From assembly GCA_023053575.1 (NCBI GenBank), contig JAKZAP010000184.1, positions 1 through 64,000 on the forward strand: a DNA stretch of 64,000 nucleotides. Reading direction: 5' to 3'. Below the pieces are notes generated by a model that ran no database searches, had not been told where the DNA came from, and saw nothing but the letters and a program-made list of their open reading frames with translations. Made by a program: the position numbers and the translations under genes. Below are positions 25,400 through 36,738 of the stretch, one piece after another. Within the stretch, counting starts at the first letter, position 1. The number at the start of each line of letters is the position of its first letter. This stretch comes from Branchinecta lynchi (taxonomy: Eukaryota; Arthropoda; Branchiopoda; Anostraca; Branchinectidae).

Positions 25400-28300
25400 T
25401 TTGTTTCCCCACAAGGTTTGTTTTCCCACAAGGATTGTTTTCTCACAAGGTTTGTTTTCCCACTGTGTTGGTTTTCCCAAAAGGTTCGCTTTCCCGCAAG
25501 GTTGGTTTTCCCACAAGGTTGGTTTTCCCGCAGGGTTTGTTTCCCCATAAGGTTGGTTTTCCCACAAGGTTTGTTTTCTCACAAGGTTTGTTTTCCCACT
25601 AGGTTGGTTTTCCCACAAGGTTTGTTTTCCCACAAGGTTTGTTTACCCACAAGGTTTGTTTTCCCCCAAGGTTGGTTTTCCCGCAAGGTTGGTTTTCCCA
25701 TAAGGTTGGTTTTCCCACAAGGTTGGTTTTCCCGCAAGGTTAGTTTTCCCACAAGGTCTGATTTAACACAATGTTTGTTTTCCCACAAGGTTGGTTTTCC
25801 CGAAAGGTTTGTTTCCCCACAAGGTTGGTTTTCCCGCAGGGTTTGTTTTCTCACAAGGTTAGTTTTCCCGCAAGGTTTGTTTTCCCACAAGGTTGGTTTT
25901 CCCGAAAGGTTTGTTTCCCCACAAGGTTGGTTTTCCCACAAGGTTGGTTTTCCCGCAGGGTTTGTTTTCCCACAAGGTTAGTTTTCCCGCAAGGTTTGTT
26001 TCCCCACAAGGTTTGTTTTCCCACAAGGTTTGTTTTCCCACTGTGTTGGTTTTCCCAAAAGGTTCGCTTTCCCACAAGGTTGGTTTTCCCACAAGGTTGG
26101 TTTTCCCGCAGGGTTGCTTTCCCTATAAGGTTGGTTTTCCCACAAGGTTGGTTTTCTCACAAGGTTTGTTTTCCCAGTAGGTTGTTTTTCCCACTAGGTT
26201 GGTTTTCCCACAAGGTTTGTTTTCCCACAAGCTTTGTTTTCCCCCAAGGTTGGTTTTCCCACAAGGTTGGTTTTCCCACAAGGTTTGTTTTCCCACTTTG
26301 TTGGTTTTCCCAAAAGGTTCGCTTTCCCGCAAGGTTGGTTTTCCCACAAGGTTTGTTTCCCCACAAGGTTTGTTTTCTCACAAGGTTTGTTTTCCCACTG
26401 TGTTGGTTTTCCCAAGAGGTTCGCTTTCCCGCAAGGTTCGCTTTCCCGCAAGGTTGGTTTCCCACAAGGTTTGTTTTCTCACAAGGTTTGTTTTCCCACT
26501 AGGTTTGTTTCCCCACAAGGTTTGTTTTCTCACAAGGTTTGATTTCCCACAAGGTTTGTTTTCCCACAAGGTTTGTTTTCCCACAAGGTTTGTTTTGCAA
26601 CAAGGTTGGTTTTCCAGAAAGGTTTGTTTCCCCACAAGGTTGGTTTTCCCACAAGGTTTGTTTTCCGGCAGGGTTTCTTTTCCCACAAGGTTAGTTTTCC
26701 CGCAAGGTTTGTTTTCCCACAAGGTTAGTTTTCCCACAAGGTTTGTTTCCCCACAAGGTTTGTTTCCCCACAAGGTTTGTTTTCCCACAAGGATTGTTTT
26801 CTCTCAAGGTTTGTTTTCCCATGGTGTTGGTTTTCCCAAAAGGTTCGCTTTCCCGCAAGGTTGGTTTTCCCACAAGGTTGGTTTTCCCGCAGGGTTTGTT
26901 TCCCCATAAGGTTGGTTTTCCCACAAGGTTTGTTTTCTCACAAGGTTTGTTTTCCCACTAGGTTGGTTTTCCCACAAGGTTTGTTTTCCCACAAGGTTTG
27001 TTTACCCACAAGGTTTGTTTTCCCCCAAGGTTGGTTTTCCCGCAAGGTTGGTTTTCCCATAAGGTTGGTTTTCCCACAAGGTTGGTTTTCCCGCAAGGTT
27101 AGTTTTCCCACAAGGTCTGATTTAACACAATGTTTGTTTTCCCACAAGGTTGGTTTTCCCGAAAGGTTTGTTTCCCCACAAGGTTGGTTTTCCCACAAGG
27201 TTGGTTTTCCCGCAGGGTTTGTTTTCCCACAAGGTTAGTTTTCCCGCAAGGTTTGTTTTCCCACAAGGTTGGTTTTCCCGAAAGGTTTGTTTCCCCACAA
27301 AGTTGGTTTTCAAACAAGGTGGGTTTTCCCGCAGGGTTTGTTTTCCCACAAGGTTAGTTTTCCCGCAAGGTTTGTTTCCCCACAAGGTTTGTTTTCCCAC
27401 AAGGTTTGTTTTCCCACTGTGTTGGTTTTCCCAAAAGGTTCGCTTTCCCACAAGGTTGGTTTTCCCACAAGGTTGGTTTTCCCACAAGGTTGGTTTTCCC
27501 GCAGGGTTGCTTTCCCTATAAGGTTGGTTTTCCCACAAGGTTTGTTTTCTCACAAGGTTTGTTTTCCCACTAGGTTGTTTTTCCCACTAGGTTGGTTTTC
27601 CCACAAGGTTTGTTTTCCCACAAGCTTTGTTTTCCCCCAAGGTTGGTTTTCCCGCAGGGTTTGTTTTCCCACAAGGTTAGTTTTCCCGCAAGGTTTGTTT
27701 CCCCACAAGGTTTGTTTTCCCACAAGGTTTGTTTTCCCACTGTGTTGGTTTTCCCAAAAGGTTCGCTTTCCCACAAGGTTGGTTTTCCCACAAGGTTGGT
27801 TTTCCCGCAGGGTTGCTTTCCCCATAAGGTTGGTTTTCCCACAAGGTTTGTTTTCTCACAAGGTTTATTTTCCCACTAGGTTGTTTTTCCCACTAGGTTG
27901 GTTTTCCGAAAAGGTTTGTTTTCCCACAAGCTTTGTTTTCCCCCAAGGTTGGTTTTCCCGCAAGGTTGGTTTACCCAAAAGGTTTGTTTTCCCACTGTGT
28001 TGGTTTTCCCAAAAGGTTCTCTTTCCCAAAAGGTTCGCTTTCCCGCAAGGTTGGTTTTCCCACAAGGATTGTTTCCCCACAAGGTTTGTTTTCCCACAAG
28101 GTTTGTTTTCCCACAAGGTTGGTTTTTCCGAAAGGTTTGTTTCCCCACAAGGTTGGTTTTCCCACAAGGTTGGTTTTCCCGCAGGATTTGTTTTCCCACA
28201 AGGTTAGTTTTCCCTTAAGGTTTGTTTCCCCACAAGGTTTGTTTTCCCACAAGGTTGGTTTTCCCGAAAGGTTTGTTTCCCTACAAGGTTGGTTTTCCCA

Positions 28301-29125
28301 CAAGGTTGGTTTTCCCGCAGGGTTTGTTTTCCCACAAGGTTAGTTTTCCCGCAAGGTTTGTTTCCCCACAAGGTTTGTTTTCCCACAAGGTTTGTTTTCC
28401 CACTGTGTTGGTTTTCCCAAAAGGTTCGCTTTCCCACAAGGTTGGTTTTCCCACAAGGTTTGTTTTCCCACAAGGTTAGTTTTCCCACAAGGTTTGTTTC
28501 CCCACAAGGTTTGTTTCCCCACAAGGTTTGTTTTCCCACAAGGTTTGTTTTCCCCCAAGGTTGGTTTTCCCGCAAGGTTGGTTTTCCCACAAGGTTTGTT
28601 TTCCCACTGTGTTGGTTTTCCCAAAAGGTTCGCTTTCCCACAAGGTTGGTTTTCCCACAAGGTTGGTTTTCCCGCAGGGTTGCTTTCCCCATAAGGTTTG
28701 TTTTCCCACTAGGTTGTGTTTCCCACTAGGTTGGTCTTCCCACAAGGTTTGTTTTCCCACAAGCTTTGTTTTCCCCCAAGGTTGGTTTTCCCGCAAGGTT
28801 TGTTTTGCCACAAGGTTGGTTTTCCAGAAAGGTTTGTTTCCCCAAAAGGTTTGTTTTCCCGCAGGGTTTGTTTTCCCACAAGGTTAGTTTTCCTGCAAGG
28901 TTTGTTTTCCCACAAGGTTAGTTTTCCCGCAAGGTTTGTTTTCCCACAAGGTTGGTTTTCCCGAAAGGTTTGTTTCCCCACAAGGTTGGTTTTCAATCAA
29001 TCAATATCTTTTAATTCAGTCTACAGACCATACAGAAAGAAAAACACACAAAATAAACAAGACAAGTAAACAACAAAATTCCACATCTCACCGCATTGGG
29101 AATGTGTGGACTGACAGAAGATGTC
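25400..29125 (+). repeat. Duplicated block carrying the retrotransposon 3' end, left copy (offset 5976)
   Basis: This stretch of satellite plus 131 bp of retrotransposon 3' end is repeated at about 31376-35101, shifted by exactly 5,976 bp. I found one base difference (A at 28558, T at 34534). The 131 bp of retrotransposon are identical in the two copies. The block ends abruptly inside the element at 29125, so the breakpoint lies within the retrotransposon. The left edge is approximate because adjacent units are alike. Confidence 0.88.
28995..29125 (-). mobile_element. Retrotransposon 3'-end fragment (131 bp), duplicated copy
   Basis: The sequence is identical to 34971-35101, the 3' untranslated end and last codons of the minus-strand retrotransposon. 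At its left it enters from satellite at the same base as the full insertion (GGTTGGTTTTC then AATCAATCAAT). At its right it stops dead at ATGTC and continues as satellite CCGCAAGG, with TC shared at the junction. Since the left flank is also copied, this is not a separate 5'-truncated insertion. It is the end of a duplicated block whose breakpoint fell inside the element. Satellite just after the junction (29126-29309) matches 26327-26510. Confidence 0.93.
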
Positions 29126-30118
29126 CCGCAAGGTTGGTTTTCCCACAAGGTTTGTTTCCCCACAAGGTTTGTTTTCTCACAAGGTTTGTTTTCCCACTGT
29201 GTTGGTTTTCCCAAGAGGTTCGCTTTCCCGCAAGGTTCGCTTTCCCGCAAGGTTGGTTTCCCACAAGGTTTGTTTTCTCACAAGGTTTGTTTTCCCACTA
29301 GGTTTGTTTTCCCACAAGGATTGTTTTCTCACAAGGTTTGTTTTCCCACAAGGTTTGTTTCCCCACAAGGTTTGTTTCCCCACAAGGTTTGTTTCCCCAC
29401 AAGGTTTGTTTTCCCACAAGGTTAGTTTTCCCACAAGGTTTGTTTCCCCACAAGGTTTGTTTCCCCACAAGGTTTGTTTTCCCACAAGGATTGTTTTCTC
29501 ACAAGGTTTGTTTTCCCACTGTGTTGGTTTTCCCAAGAGGTTCGCTTTCCCGCAAGGTTCGCTTTCCCGCAAGGTTGGTTTTCCCACAAGGTTTGTTTTC
29601 TCACAAGGTTTGTTTTCCCACTAGGTTTGTTTCCCCACAAGGTTTGTTTTCTCACAAGGTTTGTTTCCCCACAAGGTTTGTTTCCCCACAAGGTTTGTTT
29701 CCCCACAAGTTTTGTTTTCCCACAAGGATTGTTTTCTCACAAGGTTTGTTTTCCCACTGTGTTGGTTTTCCCAAGAGGTTCGCTTTCCCGCAAGGTTCGC
29801 TTTCCCGCAAGGTTGGTTTTCCCACAAGGTTTGTTTTCTCACAAGGTTTGTTTTCCCACTAGGTTTGTTTCCACACAAGGTTTGTTTTCTCACAAGGTTT
29901 GTTTTCCCACAAGGTTTGTTTTCCCACAAGGTTTGTTTTCCCACAAGGTTGGTTTTGCAACAAGGTTGGTTTTCCAGAAAGGTTTGTTTCCCCACAAGGT
30001 TGGTTTTCCCACAAGGTTTGTTTTCCCGCAGGGTTTGTTTTCCCACAAGGTTAGTTTTCCGGCAAGGTTTGTTTTCCCACAAGGTTAGTTTTCCCACAAG
30101 GTTTGTTTCCCCACAAGG

Positions 30119-32632
30119 TTTGTTTCCCCACAAGGTTTGTTTTCCCACAAGGATTGTTTTCTCACAAGGTTTGTTTTCCCACTGTGTTGGTTTTCCCAAA
30201 AGGTTCGCTTTCCCGCAAGGTTGGTTTTCCCACAAGGTTGGTTTTCCCGCAGGGTTTGTTTCCCCATAAGGTTGGTTTTCCCACAAGGTTTGTTTTCTCA
30301 CAAGGTTTGTTTTCCCACTAGGTTGGTTTTCCCACAAGGTTTGTTTTCCCACAAGGTTTGTTTACCCACAAGGTTTGTTTTCCCCCAAGGTTGGTTTTCC
30401 CGCAAGGTTGGTTTTCCCATAAGGTTGGTTTTCCCACAAGGTTGGTTTTCCCGCAAGGTTAGTTTTCCCACAAGGTCTGATTTAACACAATGTTTGTTTT
30501 CCCACAAGGTTGGTTTTCCCGAAAGGTTTGTTTCCCCACAAGGTTGGTTTTCCCGCAGGGTTTGTTTTCTCACAAGGTTAGTTTTCCCGCAAGGTTTGTT
30601 TTCCCACAAGGTTGGTTTTCCCGAAAGGTTTGTTTCCCCACAAGGTTGGTTTTCCCACAAGGTTGGTTTTCCCGCAGGGTTTGTTTTCCCACAAGGTTAG
30701 TTTTCCCGCAAGGTTTGTTTCCCCACAAGGTTTGTTTTCCCACAAGGTTTGTTTTCCCACTGTGTTGGTTTTCCCAAAAGGTTCGCTTTCCCACAAGGTT
30801 GGTTTTCCCACAAGGTTGGTTTTCCCGCAGGGTTGCTTTCCCTATAAGGTTGGTTTTCCCACAAGGTTGGTTTTCTCACAAGGTTTGTTTTCCCAGTAGG
30901 TTGTTTTTCCCACTAGGTTGGTTTTCCCACAAGGTTTGTTTTCCCACAAGCTTTGTTTTCCCCCAAGGTTGGTTTTCCCACAAGGTTGGTTTTCCCACAA
31001 GGTTTGTTTTCCCACTTTGTTGGTTTTCCCAAAAGGTTCGCTTTCCCGCAAGGTTGGTTTTCCCACAAGGTTTGTTTCCCCACAAGGTTTGTTTTCTCAC
31101 AAGGTTTGTTTTCCCACTGTGTTGGTTTTCCCAAGAGGTTCGCTTTCCCGCAAGGTTCGCTTTCCCGCAAGGTTGGTTTCCCACAAGGTTTGTTTTCTCA
31201 CAAGGTTTGTTTTCCCACTAGGTTTGTTTCCCCACAAGGTTTGTTTTCTCACAAGGTTTGATTTCCCACAAGGTTTGTTTTCCCACAAGGTTTGTTTTCC
31301 CACAAGGTTTGTTTTGCAACAAGGTTGGTTTTCCAGAAAGGTTTGTTTCCCCACAAGGTTGGTTTTCCCACAAGGTTTGTTTCCCCACAAGGTTTGTTTT
31401 CCCACAAGGATTGTTTTCTCACAAGGTTTGTTTTCCCACTGTGTTGGTTTTCCCAAAAGGTTCGCTTTCCCGCAAGGTTGGTTTTCCCACAAGGTTGGTT
31501 TTCCCGCAGGGTTTGTTTCCCCATAAGGTTGGTTTTCCCACAAGGTTTGTTTTCTCACAAGGTTTGTTTTCCCACTAGGTTGGTTTTCCCACAAGGTTTG
31601 TTTTCCCACAAGGTTTGTTTACCCACAAGGTTTGTTTTCCCCCAAGGTTGGTTTTCCCGCAAGGTTGGTTTTCCCATAAGGTTGGTTTTCCCACAAGGTT
31701 GGTTTTCCCGCAAGGTTAGTTTTCCCACAAGGTCTGATTTAACACAATGTTTGTTTTCCCACAAGGTTGGTTTTCCCGAAAGGTTTGTTTCCCCACAAGG
31801 TTGGTTTTCCCGCAGGGTTTGTTTTCTCACAAGGTTAGTTTTCCCGCAAGGTTTGTTTTCCCACAAGGTTGGTTTTCCCGAAAGGTTTGTTTCCCCACAA
31901 GGTTGGTTTTCCCACAAGGTTGGTTTTCCCGCAGGGTTTGTTTTCCCACAAGGTTAGTTTTCCCGCAAGGTTTGTTTCCCCACAAGGTTTGTTTTCCCAC
32001 AAGGTTTGTTTTCCCACTGTGTTGGTTTTCCCAAAAGGTTCGCTTTCCCACAAGGTTGGTTTTCCCACAAGGTTGGTTTTCCCGCAGGGTTGCTTTCCCT
32101 ATAAGGTTGGTTTTCCCACAAGGTTGGTTTTCTCACAAGGTTTGTTTTCCCAGTAGGTTGTTTTTCCCACTAGGTTGGTTTTCCCACAAGGTTTGTTTTC
32201 CCACAAGCTTTGTTTTCCCCCAAGGTTGGTTTTCCCACAAGGTTGGTTTTCCCACAAGGTTTGTTTTCCCACTTTGTTGGTTTTCCCAAAAGGTTCGCTT
32301 TCCCGCAAGGTTGGTTTTCCCACAAGGTTTGTTTCCCCACAAGGTTTGTTTTCTCACAAGGTTTGTTTTCCCACTGTGTTGGTTTTCCCAAGAGGTTCGC
32401 TTTCCCGCAAGGTTCGCTTTCCCGCAAGGTTGGTTTCCCACAAGGTTTGTTTTCTCACAAGGTTTGTTTTCCCACTAGGTTTGTTTCCCCACAAGGTTTG
32501 TTTTCTCACAAGGTTTGATTTCCCACAAGGTTTGTTTTCCCACAAGGTTTGTTTTCCCACAAGGTTTGTTTTGCAACAAGGTTGGTTTTCCAGAAAGGTT
32601 TGTTTCCCCACAAGGTTGGTTTTCCCACAAGG
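30119..32632 (+). repeat. Nested tandem duplication, period 1,257 bp (2 copies)
   Basis: Unit order at about 30119-31375 is repeated at 31376-32632. The divergent marker unit is at 30476 and 31733, and a 16-bp unit (GGTTGGTTTCCCACAA) is at 31171 and 32428. The homologous region at 25400-26650 has only one copy (16-bp unit at 26452). This extra duplication explains why flanking material matches at offset 4,719 on the left of it and 5,976 on the right. Confidence 0.8.
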
Positions 32633-34965
32633 TTTGTTTTCCGGCAGGGTTTCTTTTCCCACAAGGTTAGTTTTCCCGCAAGGTTTGTTTTCCCACAAGG
32701 TTAGTTTTCCCACAAGGTTTGTTTCCCCACAAGGTTTGTTTCCCCACAAGGTTTGTTTTCCCACAAGGATTGTTTTCTCTCAAGGTTTGTTTTCCCATGG
32801 TGTTGGTTTTCCCAAAAGGTTCGCTTTCCCGCAAGGTTGGTTTTCCCACAAGGTTGGTTTTCCCGCAGGGTTTGTTTCCCCATAAGGTTGGTTTTCCCAC
32901 AAGGTTTGTTTTCTCACAAGGTTTGTTTTCCCACTAGGTTGGTTTTCCCACAAGGTTTGTTTTCCCACAAGGTTTGTTTACCCACAAGGTTTGTTTTCCC
33001 CCAAGGTTGGTTTTCCCGCAAGGTTGGTTTTCCCATAAGGTTGGTTTTCCCACAAGGTTGGTTTTCCCGCAAGGTTAGTTTTCCCACAAGGTCTGATTTA
33101 ACACAATGTTTGTTTTCCCACAAGGTTGGTTTTCCCGAAAGGTTTGTTTCCCCACAAGGTTGGTTTTCCCACAAGGTTGGTTTTCCCGCAGGGTTTGTTT
33201 TCCCACAAGGTTAGTTTTCCCGCAAGGTTTGTTTTCCCACAAGGTTGGTTTTCCCGAAAGGTTTGTTTCCCCACAAAGTTGGTTTTCAAACAAGGTGGGT
33301 TTTCCCGCAGGGTTTGTTTTCCCACAAGGTTAGTTTTCCCGCAAGGTTTGTTTCCCCACAAGGTTTGTTTTCCCACAAGGTTTGTTTTCCCACTGTGTTG
33401 GTTTTCCCAAAAGGTTCGCTTTCCCACAAGGTTGGTTTTCCCACAAGGTTGGTTTTCCCACAAGGTTGGTTTTCCCGCAGGGTTGCTTTCCCTATAAGGT
33501 TGGTTTTCCCACAAGGTTTGTTTTCTCACAAGGTTTGTTTTCCCACTAGGTTGTTTTTCCCACTAGGTTGGTTTTCCCACAAGGTTTGTTTTCCCACAAG
33601 CTTTGTTTTCCCCCAAGGTTGGTTTTCCCGCAGGGTTTGTTTTCCCACAAGGTTAGTTTTCCCGCAAGGTTTGTTTCCCCACAAGGTTTGTTTTCCCACA
33701 AGGTTTGTTTTCCCACTGTGTTGGTTTTCCCAAAAGGTTCGCTTTCCCACAAGGTTGGTTTTCCCACAAGGTTGGTTTTCCCGCAGGGTTGCTTTCCCCA
33801 TAAGGTTGGTTTTCCCACAAGGTTTGTTTTCTCACAAGGTTTATTTTCCCACTAGGTTGTTTTTCCCACTAGGTTGGTTTTCCGAAAAGGTTTGTTTTCC
33901 CACAAGCTTTGTTTTCCCCCAAGGTTGGTTTTCCCGCAAGGTTGGTTTACCCAAAAGGTTTGTTTTCCCACTGTGTTGGTTTTCCCAAAAGGTTCTCTTT
34001 CCCAAAAGGTTCGCTTTCCCGCAAGGTTGGTTTTCCCACAAGGATTGTTTCCCCACAAGGTTTGTTTTCCCACAAGGTTTGTTTTCCCACAAGGTTGGTT
34101 TTTCCGAAAGGTTTGTTTCCCCACAAGGTTGGTTTTCCCACAAGGTTGGTTTTCCCGCAGGATTTGTTTTCCCACAAGGTTAGTTTTCCCTTAAGGTTTG
34201 TTTCCCCACAAGGTTTGTTTTCCCACAAGGTTGGTTTTCCCGAAAGGTTTGTTTCCCTACAAGGTTGGTTTTCCCACAAGGTTGGTTTTCCCGCAGGGTT
34301 TGTTTTCCCACAAGGTTAGTTTTCCCGCAAGGTTTGTTTCCCCACAAGGTTTGTTTTCCCACAAGGTTTGTTTTCCCACTGTGTTGGTTTTCCCAAAAGG
34401 TTCGCTTTCCCACAAGGTTGGTTTTCCCACAAGGTTTGTTTTCCCACAAGGTTAGTTTTCCCACAAGGTTTGTTTCCCCACAAGGTTTGTTTCCCCACAA
34501 GGTTTGTTTTCCCACAAGGTTTGTTTTCCCCCATGGTTGGTTTTCCCGCAAGGTTGGTTTTCCCACAAGGTTTGTTTTCCCACTGTGTTGGTTTTCCCAA
34601 AAGGTTCGCTTTCCCACAAGGTTGGTTTTCCCACAAGGTTGGTTTTCCCGCAGGGTTGCTTTCCCCATAAGGTTTGTTTTCCCACTAGGTTGTGTTTCCC
34701 ACTAGGTTGGTCTTCCCACAAGGTTTGTTTTCCCACAAGCTTTGTTTTCCCCCAAGGTTGGTTTTCCCGCAAGGTTTGTTTTGCCACAAGGTTGGTTTTC
34801 CAGAAAGGTTTGTTTCCCCAAAAGGTTTGTTTTCCCGCAGGGTTTGTTTTCCCACAAGGTTAGTTTTCCTGCAAGGTTTGTTTTCCCACAAGGTTAGTTT
34901 TCCCGCAAGGTTTGTTTTCCCACAAGGTTGGTTTTCCCGAAAGGTTTGTTTCCCCACAAGGTTGG

Positions 34966-34970
34966 TTTTC
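34966..34970. repeat. Putative target-site duplication, left (TTTTC)
   Basis: The interrupted satellite unit reads GGTTGGTTTTC before the element and TTTTCCCACAAGG after it. Removing the element and one TTTTC restores a perfect unit. Because TTTTC occurs in every unit, a chance match cannot be excluded. Confidence 0.65.
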
Positions 34971-35063
34971 AATCAATCAATATCTTTTAATTCAGTCTAC
35001 AGACCATACAGAAAGAAAAACACACAAAATAAACAAGACAAGTAAACAACAAAATTCCACATC
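34971..35063 (-). other. LINE 3' UTR and ATTG-type tail
   Basis: The 93 bp between the ORF stop and the element end form a short 3' UTR. On the element's sense strand it is A-rich and ends GATATTGATTGATT, a short ATTG tandem instead of a poly(A) tract. Microsatellite-type tails are known in CR1- and L2-like elements, where the 3' end is recognised by the element's own reverse transcriptase. No AATAAA signal is seen close to the end. Confidence 0.8.
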
Positions 35064-36733
35064 TCACCGCATTGGGAATGTGTGGACTGACAGAAGATGT
35101 CGCCACAATGGCAGACTGTGGTGGATATGGTTGCTAGCAATAACAATTAGCGGATTCTCAGAATCCCAAAGCCTATTAAGAAGCGACACTGTAGCTTTTC
35201 TTTTAAGCTCTTTGTATGTACAGCATCTGTTCAGAACAAGAGATTGTGACATGCTTGCGAAGCGGCTCAACTTTAGCAAACGACGGAAAATGCTATTGAA
35301 ACAAACATTGAGCCCATAATCCGTCCGAACAGAGTGCTTATACACAATACCAAATAACGCAATACCAAATAACTGGTAACAGTAAGTGCGAAAAAGGCAA
35401 AGTTTAACACTAGTACAAGTTATCCCAAATTTCCATATAAGAACATTGCCACGCTTGCATAGACTGGCCATCGTCTGCCGCAGATGACTATCATCATTTA
35501 AAGATTCATTGATGACAAAACCTAAATACCGGAAATCTCTTACGTACTCAATACGCCTACCCGAAAGGAAAATGTCTTTTTTAAGTGCCTTGCATTTAGG
35601 AGGCAAAAACGCCATAGCATAAGTTTTCTTAGTATTGAACATAATATCAAACTCCTCGGCATATACATCACACAACTCCAGTAACCTGTTTAGCCCGAAA
35701 ACAGTCGGACTCAAAAGCACTAAATCATCAGCAAATAAGAAGTGGTTGAACGATCGGTTACCAATCATGCACCCAACTGATGCTTTTTGAAGCCTCTCAG
35801 TTAGACCGTCCACGTACACCGCGTACAAAATTGGGGAAAGTAGGCCACCTTGCCTCAAACCATTGACCATGACGAATTCATCGCTGAGTTTGTTGCCCTA
35901 CCGTATAGAAAACCGCTGGGACCGAAACCAAAAACATAACAGTCGGACAACAGAAGGTGGCACGCCCCGATCTAACAAAATCCGTAACATTTTTTTGTGA
36001 TTTACTCTGTCGAAAGCTTTCGTAGAGTCCACAAAACAAGCGAAAACAGGTGTCGAAAAAAACCAAAAGTATTCTACAACAAACTTCAAAAGAAATACCG
36101 GAAATTCGACACTGCATTTATCCTTGAAACCAAACTGATAAAAACTAGTCTTTACCGACTCACGGATAGCATCAGCAAGACAATATTCAAAAATTTTCGA
36201 AATAAGGGTTGCTAGTGCTATTGGACGATAGTTATCGGATTTTGTTATATCACAACCCCTCCCCTTAGGTATCGGAACAATAACAACCTTAGTAAGAAGG
36301 TCAGGAACAAAACCATGACGGACAAAACCATTGAAAAGGGAAGTCAGAATAGCTATTTTCTCAAAAGAAGCATACTTGAGATGCTTTGCTGACAGACTGT
36401 CAAGGCCTCCTGCCTTTTCAAGGTCCATCTCTTTCAAATACTTTTCAACAAGACAACTTTGAAAAATGACTATCGGATTTTCATCAGGTAAAACCAATAA
36501 ATCATCACAATCACTAGGAATGGAATTAAACAGATTCTCAAATTTCATCTTCCAATGTCTTGCTATCTCCTGTTCACCCGTAATATTATCTAGGCACTGA
36601 GCAATCGGGGGCCGAGACGAGAAAGCACGCTTCACATGTGACCAAAACTTCCTGGGTTTATCCAGCAAAAAAGACTTAGCAAGACTTTCAGCCCTTAGTT
36701 GGTTCTCATTCCCCCTACACCACCTCAGTTTAA
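35064..36733 (-). pseudogene. LINE reverse transcriptase ORF, 5'-truncated with one in-frame stop
   Basis: A single minus-strand frame of about 556 codons is broken once, by TAG at 35898-35900. The first 278 residues hold a linker ending in the NYRPI motif (36233-36219) and motif A, FVDSTKAFD, with the catalytic Asp codon at 36029-36027. After the stop, nine codons lead into GLRQGGLLSP (motif B, 35861-35832), FADD (motif C, catalytic pair, 35735-35724), KKTYAMAF (motif D) and the YLG motif, then about 170 C-terminal residues to TGA at 35064-35066. All catalytic motifs are present. In the family a Trp is common at the stop's position, so a TGG-to-TAG change is plausible. A frame opening at an ATG in the satellite (36827) runs into this ORF, but only because the satellite has no stops; it is not a real start. 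The enzyme would copy LINE RNA into the chromosome; this copy is presumed dead. Confidence 0.9.
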
Positions 36734-36738
36734 TTTTC
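36734..36738. repeat. Putative target-site duplication, right (TTTTC)
   Basis: This is the partner of 34966-34970, at the truncated 5' end of the LINE. The element's last bases are CACCTCAGTTTAA, followed directly by TTTTCCC of the satellite. Confidence 0.65.

Larger units (their letters stand above)
1..28994 (+). repeat. 17-bp satellite array, segment 1 (+ sense)
   Basis: Continuous head-to-tail 17-bp units with no other DNA. Base units are GGTTTGTTTTCCCACAA and GGTTGGTTTTCCCACAA. Common variants change unit position 5 (T, G, A or C), position 10 (TTTTCCC to TTTCCCC), position 11 (CCC to CTC) and the last four bases (CACAA, CGCAA, CGCAG, CACTA, CATAA, CAAAA, CGAAA, CCCAA). Register is very well kept: repeated marker units lie at exact multiples of 17 over kilobases, with rare 16-bp or 12-bp units. 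The + strand is about two-thirds pyrimidine. Long frames here are not genes. The segment starts before the window and ends where a retrotransposon 3' fragment begins. Confidence 0.97.
29126..34970 (+). repeat. 17-bp satellite array, segment 2 (+ sense)
   Basis: Satellite lies between the retrotransposon fragment and the larger insertion, in the same orientation as segment 1. Most of it is a copy of 24.9-29.0 kb with a 1,257-bp nested tandem duplication. Its first 184 bp match 26327-26510 and the match then jumps, so the junction region was rearranged more than once. Confidence 0.95.
31376..35101 (+). repeat. Duplicated block carrying the retrotransposon 3' end, right copy
   Basis: This is the partner of 25400-29125. 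Here the retrotransposon continues uninterrupted past 35101, so this is the locus of the original insertion and the left copy is derived. Near identity across about 3.7 kb points to a very recent duplication, or to a collapsed or expanded assembly. Confidence 0.88.
34971..36733 (-). mobile_element. 5'-truncated non-LTR retrotransposon (LINE), CR1/L2/Jockey-like
   Basis: This is a 1,763-bp insertion in the satellite and the only substantial non-satellite DNA here. Read on the minus strand it holds the region between endonuclease and reverse transcriptase, the whole reverse transcriptase, a C-terminal domain, a short 3' UTR and an ATTG-type tail. The 5' part (first frame and apurinic endonuclease) is missing, as is usual for LINE copies made by target-primed reverse transcription. 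Possible 5-bp target duplications (TTTTC at 34966-34970 and 36734-36738) flank it. The group assignment rests on reverse transcriptase motifs and tail type, and the exact clade is unsure. Confidence 0.92.

Noticed and set aside
28995..29125. Independent second LINE insertion at 28995
   Set aside because: It has the same insertion base and near-identical left flank as the full element, and no target duplication at its right end, so it is a copy of the same insertion.
34912..35319. 135-codon + strand frame crossing satellite into the LINE
   Set aside because: It is antisense to the reverse transcriptase ORF and its first part is satellite; there is no domain.
34971..36733. Site-specific LINE that targets this satellite
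   Set aside because: Only one insertion is present in about 3,650 possible targets, so there is no evidence of targeting.
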